In this document: positions 1 through 8,981 of the stretch, in pieces | How the letters are laid out: each line of letters opens with the position of its first letter | How positions within the stretch are numbered: position 1 is the stretch's first letter | NCBI GenBank assembly: GCA_900471485.1 | Contig: UCEU01000024.1 | Location: 1 to 64,000, forward strand | Reading direction: 5' to 3' | DNA length: 64,000 nt | From: Hyphomicrobiales bacterium | GTDB taxonomy: Bacteria > Pseudomonadota > Alphaproteobacteria > Rhizobiales > Rhizobiaceae | The notes under the pieces: model-generated | The model's input: only the letters and a program-made list of their open reading frames with translations | Databases searched by the model: none | Told to the model about the DNA's origin: nothing | Position numbers and translations under genes: made by a program

Positions 1-1361
1 CCCTTGCCCCCACCACCGCCGCCCCGTTCGAAGCTGCGTCGCTCGCCGCTGCCGCGGTTCTGGAACTGCGGCTGGAAGAAGCCGTTCAGGCGGTCGCGCA
101 TGTCCTGCTGGTAGTGACGACGCACGTTCTCGTCGGCAATCACGCTGACGAGCTGCCTCAGTCGCGCCTCGAGCTCGGCCTTCGCTTCCGGCGTCTCGAA
201 GCTGCCTGTATTGATCTCCCGGCCCCAGATCATCTCGGCGAGCGGCTTTGCCTGGCTCATCACCTTGTCGAAGGGCGCGCGTCCGTCGTTGCGCACGAGA
301 TCGTCGGGATCCTTGCCGTCGGGCAGCAGCGCGAAGCGCACGGTGCGGCCGGGCTTGATATGCGGCAGTGCGAGATCGGCCGCGCGGTTGGCGGCGCGAA
401 TGCCCGCGCCGTCGCCGTCGAAGCAGAGCACCGGCTGCGGCGTCATCTTCCAGAGCAGTTCAAGCTGGTTCTCGGTAAGCGCCGTGCCGAGCGGCGCCAC
501 GGCGTTCTCGACCCCGGCCTGGTGCAGCGCGATCACGTCCATATAGCCCTCGACGGCGATGATCGTACCCTCGCCGTTGGCGCCTTGGGTGGCCCGTCGC
601 GCGCGGCTGAAGTTATAGAGCACGTTGCCCTTGTGAAACAGCTCGGTCTCGTTCGAGTTCAGATACTTGGCAGGCGCATCCGGAGACATGGCGCGCCCGC
701 CGAAGGCGATCACCTTCTCGCGCGACGACAGGATCGGGAACATGATGCGGTCGCGGAAGCGATCGTAGGAGACCGGAATTTCGGGGCCGTGCACGACAAG
801 CCCGCAGGCTTCGATCTGCTCCTTGGGGACGCCCTTGCCGGCCAGATGTTCCTTCAGCGCATTGCGGCTATCGGGGGAGAAGCCCAGCCGGAAGGTCTCG
901 ATCGTACGACCGGTCAGCCCGCGGTCGCGCAGATAGGCGCGCGCCCTCGCCCCGTTCGCCGTCTGCAGCTGGTCCTGGAAGAACTGCGTCGCCAGTTCCA
1001 TGACGTCGAGAAGCGTGGTCCGCTCCTTCTCGCGCTTCTCCATGGCAGGATCGGCGATCGGCATCGCGACACCGGCCATGTCGGCGATCGTCTGCACCGC
1101 TTCTGGAAAGCTCAGTCCCTCAAGTTCGGTGAGAAAGCGGAAATGGTCACCGGTCACACCGCAGCCGAAGCAATGGTAGCGGCCCTTGCGATCCTCGCAG
1201 TGGAAGCTCGGCGACTTCTCGCCGTGGAACGGGCAGCAGGCCCAGTAGTCGGCCCGCGAGACATTGGTCTTGCGCTTGTCCCAACTCACACGGCGACCGA
1301 TCACGTCCGAAATCAGGACGCGGTCGCGTATCTCGTCGAGAAAGGAATTTGAAAAGCGCAT
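1..1361 (-). CDS. dnaG: DNA primase (C-terminal part outside window)
   Basis: Synthesises the RNA primers used by DNA polymerase III at the replication fork. The reading frame starts at an ATG at 1361 and stays open to the window edge, giving about 453 residues; the C-terminal DnaB-binding part lies to the left of position 1. Near residues 40-62 there is a CHC2-type zinc finger (CCPFH followed by CFGC). The TOPRIM catalytic core follows, with the glutamate motif EGYMD and the acidic DGDGAG motif. The segment nearest the edge is a low-complexity, glycine- and arginine-rich linker. In related rhizobia dnaG is followed by rpoD, which would lie outside this window. Identification rests on the zinc finger plus TOPRIM motifs and is secure. 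Confidence 0.97.
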   Translation of the reverse strand, partial: MRFSNSFLDEIRDRVLISDVIGRRVSWDKRKTNVSRADYWACCPFHGEKSPSFHCEDRKGRYHCFGCGVTGDHFRFLTELEGLSFPEAVQTIADMAGVAMPIADPAMEKREKERTTLLDVMELATQFFQDQLQTANGARARAYLRDRGLTGRTIETFRLGFSPDSRNALKEHLAGKGVPKEQIEACGLVVHGPEIPVSYDRFRDRIMFPILSSREKVIAFGGRAMSPDAPAKYLNSNETELFHKGNVLYNFSRARRATQGANGEGTIIAVEGYMDVIALHQAGVENAVAPLGTALTENQLELLWKMTPQPVLCFDGDGAGIRAANRAADLALPHIKPGRTVRFALLPDGKDPDDLVRNDGRAPFDKVMSQAKPLAEMIWGREINTGSFETPEAKAELEARLRQLVSVIADENVRRHYQQDMRDRLNGFFQPQFQNRGSGERRSFERGGGGGGK

Positions 1362-2016
1362 CTAAACCTCTTGGCTATCCTCCATATAAGCAAGTTCCCG
1401 GGCGCATGCCACGAACTTTGGCCGATAGCCACGCTATACACAGGTTGCTGGACGCTCCGCGCTGAACGACACGTCCATCTCATACATTCAACAAAGCGTG
1501 ACTATCGGAGCCCGCCGCGAACGGGATCAGCCTTGTTTACAGGAAAAACAAGGGCGGCGGCGACGTGGCTGCCGCGTCCATTTCAAGCAAAAACAATCCC
1601 TTACTGACAAGACTCGAATCCGATTGCGAGCTGAATGCCATAACTGGTGTTCGCTTTAAGGCAGCGATTTCGGCCAATTATTATTTTTTTGTAATTTGAA
1701 TCCTTCGCCGCACCGCAATAACTTCAAATCCAACGAAGCGATCCCCTCGCAAGGCACCATCCCTACCCCCGGCGCCGCCTTGCAAGGGTGTCTTTGCAAA
1801 CTCCCGCAGGCGTGGACCTCGGTCCTGCGTCGCCAGCCGGAAGCAAAGAAAAAGAAGGCAGGAGCTCCCCCAGCTCCTGCCTTCTTTAATTCTAGGTTGC
1901 TAAAATCTGAGTATAAAACCCGACTTTTTCTCACATATCAGACGCTCTACCGCCTTGGGAGCATTGACAGCGACCAGCACCATGGTCATTGAAGGCCACC
2001 TTACTGGGATGGTTGC
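1362..2016. other. 655-base divergent intergenic region
   Basis: No convincing protein gene lies between the divergent starts of dnaG and the hypothetical gene at 2017. Short open frames here have no credible start signal and run through a strong hairpin at 1851-1887. The stretch around 1670-1700 is A+T-rich. The region must hold two divergent promoters, and the hairpin suggests an additional small transcript. Confidence 0.5.
1851..1887 (-). terminator. Orphan terminator-type hairpin
   Basis: A perfect 16-bp inverted repeat (arms 1851-1866 and 1872-1887) surrounds a five-C loop. Read on the minus strand the stem ends in a pyrimidine, T-rich run (TTCTTTTTCTTT), the form of an intrinsic terminator. 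Read on the plus strand the T-run is weaker. It lies between two divergent genes, so it terminates neither of them. It may end an unannotated small RNA. Confidence 0.5.
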
Positions 2017-2895
2017 ATGCCCCATAAAGTTGAAGAATTTCTGGAAAGCAGTGCGTTTTTCGCAGCCGTACTCGATTTCGCCGGTCAGATGCTGGCGATC
2101 TACAAGGAAAGCCCACGCATTGCCTCGATCTTCGCAGCGCAGCAGCGCTGGCTGATGGCGCATGCCGGCTTCGCACTGCACTATGGCTATCCCGACGAGC
2201 CGAAGCTCGGGCTCTATTCCGGCCGCTTCATTTCATTCGTCGTTCAGAACAAGATCGCCAGCCGCAACACCGCCGCCGCCTTCATCCAGGAAATGCTTGC
2301 CTATCGCTTCCTGCGCCCGATCGACAGCGCCTCGGACAAGCGCACGCGCTATCTCGAGCCGACGGAGACTGCGCAGGAACACTTCGTCAAATGGTTCTCG
2401 GCCCACATGCATATCCTGGACATGCTTGATGGCGGAAAGCGTCTGGAGCGGACACTCGCAGAGCCGATGGCCTTCGCCCGCATCCAGCCGCTGGTGGCCG
2501 AGGGCATCATCGGAAGCGACGCGGTGCGCGATCCCGGCGATACCTACAACCTGTTCAACTGGGCGAACTCCGGCGGCCTCGTCATGGATTACCTGATGAG
2601 CCGCGTCTCGCCTGCCGATGTCTCGCAGGAACGCATCGACATCGGCGTGGTCTCGCTGAAGGAAATCCGCGACCGCTTCATGATATCGAACACGCATCTG
2701 AAGCGGTTGCTGGCACAGGCGGCGGAGATGGGAAGCATCGGCTGGTCGGAGCCGCCCTACAAGGGCACGGCCTGGCTGTCGCGCGGCTTCGTCATGGAAT
2801 ATTGGGGCTATCAGGCGGCGAAGTTCGCCGTCGTCGATGCCGCGACCCAAGCGGTATTCGGACCCGCCGTCGATGGGACGACGGGTCTCGCCTGA
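2017..2895 (+). CDS. Conserved hypothetical protein with winged-helix-like C-terminus
   Basis: A 292-residue soluble protein that I cannot assign to a named family. There is no signal peptide or membrane segment. Residues about 205-260 (an ISLKEI-like helix followed by RFMISNTHLKRLLAQA) resemble a helix-turn-helix or winged-helix DNA-binding region, so a regulatory role is possible. Aromatic and aspartate residues are frequent in the middle. The start at 2017 has a poor Shine-Dalgarno, but the protein reads well from the first codon. It is convergent with the YqeY-like gene, whose stop codon abuts its own. The function is inference only. Confidence 0.7.
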   Translation: MPHKVEEFLESSAFFAAVLDFAGQMLAIYKESPRIASIFAAQQRWLMAHAGFALHYGYPDEPKLGLYSGRFISFVVQNKIASRNTAAAFIQEMLAYRFLRPIDSASDKRTRYLEPTETAQEHFVKWFSAHMHILDMLDGGKRLERTLAEPMAFARIQPLVAEGIIGSDAVRDPGDTYNLFNWANSGGLVMDYLMSRVSPADVSQERIDIGVVSLKEIRDRFMISNTHLKRLLAQAAEMGSIGWSEPPYKGTAWLSRGFVMEYWGYQAAKFAVVDAATQAVFGPAVDGTTGLA

Positions 2896-3351
2896 TTAGT
2901 TCAGGAGTTCCTTGACGGCTCCGGACGCCTTGGAGAAATCCATCTGGCCGGCGTAGCGCTCCTTCAGAACCGCCATGACCTTGCCCATGTCCTTCGGTCC
3001 GGCGGCACCCGTTTCGGCGATGATCGCAGCAATATTCGCGCGCACATCCGAATCGGAAAGCTGCTTCGGCATGAAGTCCTGCACCACCTTGATTTCGGCG
3101 CGCTCCTTGGAAGCCAGTTCCGGGCGATTGTTCTCGTCGTAGATCTTCGCCGATTCGTCGCGCTGCTTCACCATCTTGGCGAGAATCTGCAGGATTTCGT
3201 CGTCGCTGGCCTCTTCCTTGCCGGCGCCGCGATTGGCGATATCCCGGTCCTTGATCGCGGCCTGGATCAGGCGAACGGTCGAAAGACGCTCGGCATTCTT
3301 GGATTTCATCGCATCCTTGAGGGCGGCGGCGAGTTGATCGCGCAACATCAT
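2896..3351 (-). CDS. GatB/YqeY-domain protein
   Basis: A 151-residue protein of the YqeY family, which resembles the tRNA-binding C-terminal domain of the GatB amidotransferase subunit. Its precise role is not established. The sequence starts MLRDQLAAALKDAMKSKN and continues with the helical repeats typical of the family (QAAIKDRDIA, LAKMVKQRDESAKIY, LSDSDVRANIAAIIAE, KDMGKVMAVLKERYAGQMD). I chose the ATG at 3351 because AGGAG lies five bases upstream; a GTG two codons earlier overlaps that ribosome-binding site. It sits between dnaG and carA, its usual rhizobial position. Confidence 0.93.
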   Translation of the reverse strand: MMLRDQLAAALKDAMKSKNAERLSTVRLIQAAIKDRDIANRGAGKEEASDDEILQILAKMVKQRDESAKIYDENNRPELASKERAEIKVVQDFMPKQLSDSDVRANIAAIIAETGAAGPKDMGKVMAVLKERYAGQMDFSKASGAVKELLN

Positions 3352-3613
3352 AAACACTCCTGTTTGAATGCCGCTTCATAAACCAGACGAATGCGTGGGA
3401 TCAAATAAATTGCGAAACGCGGGCCATAAAGCGGCAGAAAACCCCTAGAATCTGCGGTAGAAAGATTGACCTCAGGAAATAGCGTGGCTATTTACCGCCA
3501 CCTGCACCAAAATTCGTGATCAGGCCTGAGAGCGCGCGCCCAGTCGCGCGCATACGCTTGCGAACCAACATGGCCGGCCAACGTTCCCAAGGCGTCTGGC
3601 GGCCGGAAACGGG

Positions 3614-4825
3614 ATGAAGATGACCGCGACAGCACCCTGGACAACCGAAAAGCCGACCGCCCTGCTCGTTCTGGCGGATGGCACCGTGATCGAAGGCAAG
3701 GGCATTGGCGCGACCGGCAAGGTCCAGGCCGAAGTGGTCTTCAACACGGCGCTAACAGGTTACGAAGAGATCATGACCGATCCCTCCTACCTCGGCCAGA
3801 TCGTCACCTTCACCTTCCCGCATATCGGCAACATCGGCACCAACGAAGAAGACATCGAAGACCTGACGCCGGCGGCACGCCACGGCGCGGTCGGCGTCAT
3901 CTTCAAGGCCGACATGACCGACCCGTCCAACTACCGCGCCGCAAAGCACCTCGATGCATGGCTGAAGGCCCGTGGCGTCATCGGCCTTTGCGGTGTTGAC
4001 ACCCGCGCGCTGACCGCCTGGATCCGCGAGAACGGCGCCCCGAACGCCGTCATCGCCCACGACCCGAACGGCGTCTTCGACGTCGACACCCTGAAGGCCG
4101 AAGCCAAGGCTTGGAGCGGCCTCGAAGGCCTCGACCTCGCCAAGATCGCCTCCTCCGGCCAGTCCTCGCAGTGGTCGCAGACCCCGTGGGTCTGGAACGA
4201 AGGCTACGGCGAACTGAAGGCCGAGGACGCCAAGTACCACGTCGTCTGCCTCGACTACGGCGTCAAGCGCAACATCCTGCGCCTGTTTGCCGGCCTCGAC
4301 TGCAAGGTCACCGTGATGCCGGCAACGACGAGCGCCGAGGAAGTGCTCGCCATGCAGCCCGACGGCATCTTCCTGTCGAACGGCCCGGGCGACCCGGCCG
4401 CAACCGGCGAATACGCCGTTCCGGTCATCCAGTCGCTGATCAAGACGGATATCCCGGTCTTCGGTATCTGCCTCGGACACCAGATGTTGGGCCTCGCGCT
4501 CGGCGCCAAGACCGAGAAGATGCACCAGGGCCACCACGGCGCCAACCATCCGGTCAAGGACCACACGACGGGCAAGGTCGAGATCGTCTCTATGAACCAC
4601 GGCTTCGCGGTCGACACGAAGTCGCTGCCCGAAGGTGTTGAGGAGACTCACGTTTCGCTGTTCGACGGCACGAACTGCGGCCTGCGTGTTTCAGGCAAGC
4701 AGATCTTCTCCGTCCAGCATCACCCGGAAGCCTCCCCCGGTCCGCAGGACAGCCACTACCTCTTCCGCCGCTTCATCAACATGGTGCGCGAGAAGAAGGG
4801 CGAAGCGGCGCTGGCCGAACGCTAG
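3614..4825 (+). CDS. carA: Carbamoyl-phosphate synthase small (glutaminase) subunit
   Basis: Hydrolyses glutamine and passes ammonia to CarB to make carbamoyl phosphate for pyrimidine and arginine synthesis. The 403-residue protein has the N-terminal CarA domain (ALLVLADGTVIEGKGIG) and a class I glutamine amidotransferase domain with the nucleophile in FGICLGHQ (near residue 286) and the catalytic His and Glu in QHHPEASPGP. Start may be 3614 or the ATG two codons later. A strong terminator follows directly. Its partner carB is about 6.7 kb downstream on the same strand, separated by unrelated genes. Confidence 0.98.
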   Translation: MKMTATAPWTTEKPTALLVLADGTVIEGKGIGATGKVQAEVVFNTALTGYEEIMTDPSYLGQIVTFTFPHIGNIGTNEEDIEDLTPAARHGAVGVIFKADMTDPSNYRAAKHLDAWLKARGVIGLCGVDTRALTAWIRENGAPNAVIAHDPNGVFDVDTLKAEAKAWSGLEGLDLAKIASSGQSSQWSQTPWVWNEGYGELKAEDAKYHVVCLDYGVKRNILRLFAGLDCKVTVMPATTSAEEVLAMQPDGIFLSNGPGDPAATGEYAVPVIQSLIKTDIPVFGICLGHQMLGLALGAKTEKMHQGHHGANHPVKDHTTGKVEIVSMNHGFAVDTKSLPEGVEETHVSLFDGTNCGLRVSGKQIFSVQHHPEASPGPQDSHYLFRRFINMVREKKGEAALAER

Positions 4826-4846
4826 GATATTCGAAGACCAAAATCA

Positions 4847-4876
4847 GAAAGGCTCGCCTCGCGGCGAGCCTTTTTC
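4847..4876 (+). terminator. Intrinsic terminator of carA
   Basis: A 10-bp perfect stem (4849-4858 and 4863-4872) with loop TCGC, followed by a T-run, lies 23 bases after the carA stop codon. It also falls just beyond the stop of the reverse-strand MATE gene, and the A-run on the left arm would give a T-run on that strand too, so it may work in both directions. Confidence 0.85.
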
Positions 4877-4897
4877 GTATTCACTATATGCTGCGGC

Positions 4898-6313
4898 TCA
4901 GCGCGCCAACGCGTTGTCCGGCATGCCCCTCTCCCGCCGAACCAGCAGGTAGAAGCGCGCGCACAGCATGACCGCCGCCGCCGCAAGGCCGACGAGGAAG
5001 CCGAACCAGATGCCGACGCCGCCGAAGCCGAGCGGAAAGGCGAAGGCCCAGGCGAGGAAGAAACCGATCGGCCAGTAGGCGATCAGCGCCAGGATCATCG
5101 GCACCCGCGCATCCTTCAGCCCGCGCAGCAGGCCGTTGGCGATTGCCTGGATACCATCCACAAGCTGGAACAGGCCCGCGACGACGATCAGCGGTCCCGC
5201 ATAGGCGAGCACCTGCGACGCCTCGGGCGACTTGGTGTCGAGGAACCAGCTGCCAAGGAATTCCGGCACCACCGCGAACACGATGCCGCCGATGGCCGCG
5301 ATCACGCAGGCGATCGCCATCACCGTGATCGACGCCCTGATGAGCGCCGCATGATTGCCCTGCCCGTGCGCCACGCCGACCCGAACCGTCGCCGCCTGCG
5401 ATAGGCCGAGCGGGATCATGAAAGCGATCGATGCCCACTGCAGCGCGATGCCGTGCGCGGCGAGTTCGATCGTGCCGATGTGGCCCATCATCAGCGACGC
5501 CACGGTAAACAGGCTGACCTCGGCCAAAATGGTGACGCTGATCGGCAGACCGAGACGAACCACCTCCCAGAAGGCCTTCCAGTCCGGCCGCCAGAAGCGC
5601 ACGAAGATCTCGTAGCGGCGGGTATCGGCCCGCGACTGCACATAGGCGACGATGAAGATGAAGCCGGCGAGCTGTACCAGCACGGAAACGATTGCGGCAC
5701 CTTCCAGCCCCAGGGCCGGGAAGCCGAAATGGCCGAGTACCAGCGCATAAGCGAAGAACGCGTTCAGCACCAACATCGCGATGGTGACATTGAGGATCAC
5801 CGCCGCGCGGCCGATCGCGCTCACCAGCGAGCGGATGACGTTGTAGAGCAGCCCCGGCAGAACCGCGAACTGGCCGATGACGATGTAGCCATGCGCCAGC
5901 GCCGCCACTTCCGGCTTCTGGCCGGCGGCGAGCAGGATGCTCTCGGAGTTGAAGAACGCCGGCAGCATCAGCAGCCAGTAGGCGAGCACGACCCACAGGC
6001 CCATGCGCAGCGACCGGCGCACGCTGACGATATCGCCGCGCCCATAGGCCTGCGCCACCATCGGAATGACGGCGATGGCAAAGCCCGAGCCGAACACCAG
6101 GATCGTGAACAGGAACTGCGCCGAAAGCACCATGGCGGCCAGATGCTCCGCACCGAGCTGCCCGACGATCATCACATCGGTCGTGTTGATGCCGAGCTGG
6201 GCGAGCTGCGCACCGATCAGCGGCACGCCGAGTGCCAGCGTCGCACGGAAATGCGATTCCCAACGATTATCGGTGCTCGGCGCGATCGTGCGCTCGTTGA
6301 TTGGCGTGTCCAT
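4898..6313 (-). CDS. MATE family multidrug efflux protein (NorM-like)
   Basis: An inner-membrane antiporter expected to export cationic drugs or metabolites using a Na+ or H+ gradient. The protein of about 471 residues has two MatE repeats with roughly twelve hydrophobic segments (for example ALGVPLIGAQLAQLGINTTD early and LALIAYWPIGFFLAWAFAFP late), the usual NorM length and pattern. I chose the ATG at 6313 (MDTPINERTIAPS) because AGGAC lies about eight bases upstream; a TTG at 6340 lacks such a site. It is convergent with carA. The substrate cannot be told from the sequence. Confidence 0.93.
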   Translation of the reverse strand: MDTPINERTIAPSTDNRWESHFRATLALGVPLIGAQLAQLGINTTDVMIVGQLGAEHLAAMVLSAQFLFTILVFGSGFAIAVIPMVAQAYGRGDIVSVRRSLRMGLWVVLAYWLLMLPAFFNSESILLAAGQKPEVAALAHGYIVIGQFAVLPGLLYNVIRSLVSAIGRAAVILNVTIAMLVLNAFFAYALVLGHFGFPALGLEGAAIVSVLVQLAGFIFIVAYVQSRADTRRYEIFVRFWRPDWKAFWEVVRLGLPISVTILAEVSLFTVASLMMGHIGTIELAAHGIALQWASIAFMIPLGLSQAATVRVGVAHGQGNHAALIRASITVMAIACVIAAIGGIVFAVVPEFLGSWFLDTKSPEASQVLAYAGPLIVVAGLFQLVDGIQAIANGLLRGLKDARVPMILALIAYWPIGFFLAWAFAFPLGFGGVGIWFGFLVGLAAAAVMLCARFYLLVRRERGMPDNALAR

Positions 6314-6464
6314 GACACCGGTCCTGTGATTGAATAGCAAAATGGCCGCAACTGGCGGCAGGATATGGTTAGGGCTTAGATGAAACCGGGCCGAAGAACC
6401 ACCAGAAAACGGGCAGATGCTGAATTTTTCATCATCACATCACGAATTCTGATCGTTCTCACGC

Positions 6465-7703
6465 TTAGGGTCTGATGACCTCAGGCGACTTTCCCGCCCT
6501 CACCTTCGCCACGAAAACCAGCATGGCGATGAAGATGAAGATCGCGGCTGCCAGGAACGGCGCGCCGGCAAAGGTGACGGGCGCGTCCGGCTTGGTGAAG
6601 TAACCGAACATCTGCGTGAAGATCAGCGGCCCGACGATCGTGGTGATGCTGGAGAGACTGGTCAGCGCCCCCTGTAGCTCTCCCTGTGCGGAGGGCGGCA
6701 CCTTGCCGGCGGCGATGCTGCGCAGCGGCGGCTCGGCGATGTTCTCCATGACCGTCAGGACGATGACCACATAGATGATCCAGCCTTCCCAGGCGAAGGC
6801 ATAGCCCGTCAGCCCGAAGACGGAAAAGCAGAGGCCGACGACCGCCGTCTTCCACTCCCCGAGAACGGGCACGATCTTCGGAAGGAAGAAGGCCATCACA
6901 ACAGCGGCGCCGATCCCGTAGATACCGAGCGACAGCCCGATCTGCCCCTCGCTCCAGCCGAAGCGATAGGTCGAGACGAAGGACCAGACGGCCGGGTAGA
7001 CGGCATGCGCCAGCCAGAACAGCACCATCACCGCGCAGATCCAGCCGATGCCGGCATAGTTGCGCATCTGCCGGAGCGCGCCGAGCGGATTGGCGCGTTT
7101 CCATTCGAAGGCGCGGCGATTGTCGGACGAAAGCGTTTCCGGCAACAGGAAACAGGCCGCGATGAAATTGAGGAAGGACACCGCCGCCGCCCCGAAGAAT
7201 GGTACGCGCGGCCCGAACTCTCCCAGCACGCCGCCGATAACGGGGCCGATGGTGAAGCCGACGCCGAACGCGATGCCGATCAGCCCGAAGTTCTTAGCCC
7301 GGTTGTTCTCGTCGCTGATGTCGGCGATGTAGGCCGAGCAGGTGGCGAAGCTGCCGCCGCTGATGCCGGCGAGCATCCGACCGACGAAGAGCATCCAGAA
7401 GCTCGTCGCCACCGCGCAGATGAAATTGTCGATCGCGAAGGTCAGCACCGAGAGCAGCAGGATCGGCCGGCGTCCGAAGCGGTCGCTGAGATTGCCGAGC
7501 AGCGGCGCGAACAGGAACTGCATGCCGGCATAGACGACCAGCAACCAGCCGCCGTCGAGCGCCGCATCGCTGACGGACCCGCCCGTCAACTGCTCGAGAT
7601 AGGCCGGCAGCACCGGCATGATGATCGCGATCCCGATCACGTCGAGAAAGAGGATCATGAAGACAAGGAAAAGGCCGCGGCGAACGAATTGCGGATCAGG
7701 CAT
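6465..7703 (-). CDS. TetA-type MFS drug/H+ antiporter
   Basis: A 412-residue, twelve-helix major facilitator protein of the TCR/Tet group. The MFS motif A between helices 2 and 3 is clear (GNLSDRFGRRPILL), and motif C of the antiporters is seen in helix 5 (GFTIGPVIGGVLG). The length equals that of tetracycline exporters, but chromosomal rhizobial members of this group are common and not all confer tetracycline resistance, so the substrate is open. The start has AGAGAG upstream. It follows the MATE gene in the same direction, with a 150-base gap that probably holds the MATE promoter. Confidence 0.9.
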   Translation of the reverse strand: MPDPQFVRRGLFLVFMILFLDVIGIAIIMPVLPAYLEQLTGGSVSDAALDGGWLLVVYAGMQFLFAPLLGNLSDRFGRRPILLLSVLTFAIDNFICAVATSFWMLFVGRMLAGISGGSFATCSAYIADISDENNRAKNFGLIGIAFGVGFTIGPVIGGVLGEFGPRVPFFGAAAVSFLNFIAACFLLPETLSSDNRRAFEWKRANPLGALRQMRNYAGIGWICAVMVLFWLAHAVYPAVWSFVSTYRFGWSEGQIGLSLGIYGIGAAVVMAFFLPKIVPVLGEWKTAVVGLCFSVFGLTGYAFAWEGWIIYVVIVLTVMENIAEPPLRSIAAGKVPPSAQGELQGALTSLSSITTIVGPLIFTQMFGYFTKPDAPVTFAGAPFLAAAIFIFIAMLVFVAKVRAGKSPEVIRP

Positions 7704-7918
7704 GAATTATCTCTCTAAAGGCGATCATCTCCTGCAAAAGACGACCGTAGCGCGAGCGATGTTACACATCTCCGCGTCAAAAGCGAAACAACGCGTGAAC
7801 GCTTCAATTAAATTGATAAGGGCACAAATCCCGCTGATGGGAGACCGTGAACGAATGGCGCACGCGCCCCCTCCCGCTCAAGCGCGGGAGGCGATGGAGC
7901 CTGCATCGAGAAGTCTGC

Positions 7919-8845
7919 TCAGACGGGGCCGGAGAAGGTATCGCATGCCGAAAGCTGGCCGCTGTCGAAGCCGCGCTTGAACCAGCGCACGCGCTGCTCG
8001 GATGTACCGTGGTTGAAGCTCTCGGGAACGACGTAGCCCTGCGTGCGCTTCTGCAGCGTGTCGTCGCCGATCTTCTGCGCGGCATTCAGCGCCTCTTCCA
8101 GATCGCCAGCTTCCAGGATGCCCTTCTGCTGGGTGAACTTGCCCCAGATGCCCGCAAAGCAATCGGCCTGCAGCTCGACGCGCACGGACATCTTGTTGGC
8201 ATCCGCCTCGCTCATGCGCTGGCGTGCCTCGTTGAACTTGGGAAGGATGCCGAGCAGATTCTGGACATGGTGCCCGACCTCGTGGGCGACGACATAGGCC
8301 TCGGCGAAATCGCCGGACGCACCGAACTGGCTGCTGAGCTGCTGGAAGAAGGCCGTGTCGAGGTAGACCTTGTGGTCGCTAGGGCAATAGAACGGGCCGG
8401 TCGCCGCCGAGGCGAAGCCGCACGCCGATTGCGTCTGGCGCGAGAACAGCACCAGCTTCGGCTCCTCGTAGCTGGCGCCGCGCGACTGGAAGATGCCGTT
8501 CCATGTATCCTCGGTCTCCGCAAGCACGGTGCGCACGAAGGCCGTCATCTCATCATTGGCAGGCGTCTGCCCGCCCGACTGTTCGCTCTGCTCGTAGCCG
8601 CCACCACCCGTCGAGCCGCCGTCGATCACCTGCAAAAGGTCGATGCCCATGGACTTGAAGATGAAGTAGATGACGACGAGGAAGATGATCGTGCCGATGC
8701 TGAGCCCGCCGCCCCGCCTGCCGACGCCGCCACCGGATGGAAAGCTGAACCCGCCGCCCCGCCCGAACGGGCTGTTTCCTCCACCGGACGGGTCGCCGCG
8801 GCGATCCTCGATGTTGTCGGACTGACGACGACCTTTCCATTCCAT
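7919..8845 (-). CDS. ypfJ: Neutral zinc metallopeptidase family, YpfJ-like membrane protein
   Basis: A 308-residue membrane-anchored protein of the YpfJ/KPN_00774 putative metallopeptidase family. Residues 1-48 are a glycine- and arginine-rich cytoplasmic tail, residues about 50-68 a single membrane helix (TIIFLVVIYFIF), and the rest a periplasmic domain with the zinc-protease motif HEVGHHVQ and a downstream ELQADCFAGIW that can supply a third ligand. The FCYPSDHKVYLD-like segment is also typical of the family. The start at 8845 has GGGAGA upstream. No substrate is known for this family. Confidence 0.9.
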   Translation of the reverse strand: MEWKGRRQSDNIEDRRGDPSGGGNSPFGRGGGFSFPSGGGVGRRGGGLSIGTIIFLVVIYFIFKSMGIDLLQVIDGGSTGGGGYEQSEQSGGQTPANDEMTAFVRTVLAETEDTWNGIFQSRGASYEEPKLVLFSRQTQSACGFASAATGPFYCPSDHKVYLDTAFFQQLSSQFGASGDFAEAYVVAHEVGHHVQNLLGILPKFNEARQRMSEADANKMSVRVELQADCFAGIWGKFTQQKGILEAGDLEEALNAAQKIGDDTLQKRTQGYVVPESFNHGTSEQRVRWFKRGFDSGQLSACDTFSGPV

Positions 8846-8981
8846 CTCGGATCTCCCCGCCGTGGCGCCTCTGCGCTCGCTCTACCAAACTATATATCCA
8901 GCAGTGGAGTGAATTCCATAGCATTCGAGAGAGGCGGCATCAGATAGCTTAGCGGCCGAGGCCTCTGTAACCGCGGTGCGG

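Noticed and set aside
114..1352. A 412-codon forward open frame
   Set aside because: Antisense of dnaG. The reverse strand encodes the zinc finger and TOPRIM domains of primase; the forward translation has no family motif.
1940..1965. A stretch whose reverse complement (GGTAGAGCGTCTGA) resembles a tRNA D-stem region
   Set aside because: Only about 14 bases match; no acceptor stem, anticodon arm or T-loop can be drawn around it, so no tRNA or tRNA fragment is claimed.
5453..6337. A 294-codon forward frame opposite the MATE gene
   Set aside because: Antisense translation rich in His, Gln, Arg and Asp, as expected from hydrophobic codons read in reverse; the minus strand encodes an obvious membrane transporter.
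6465..7703. Calling this MFS gene a tetracycline-resistance determinant
   Set aside because: The family fits, but chromosomal members in soil bacteria vary in substrate, no TetR-type regulator is adjacent, and composition is native. Only the family is claimed.
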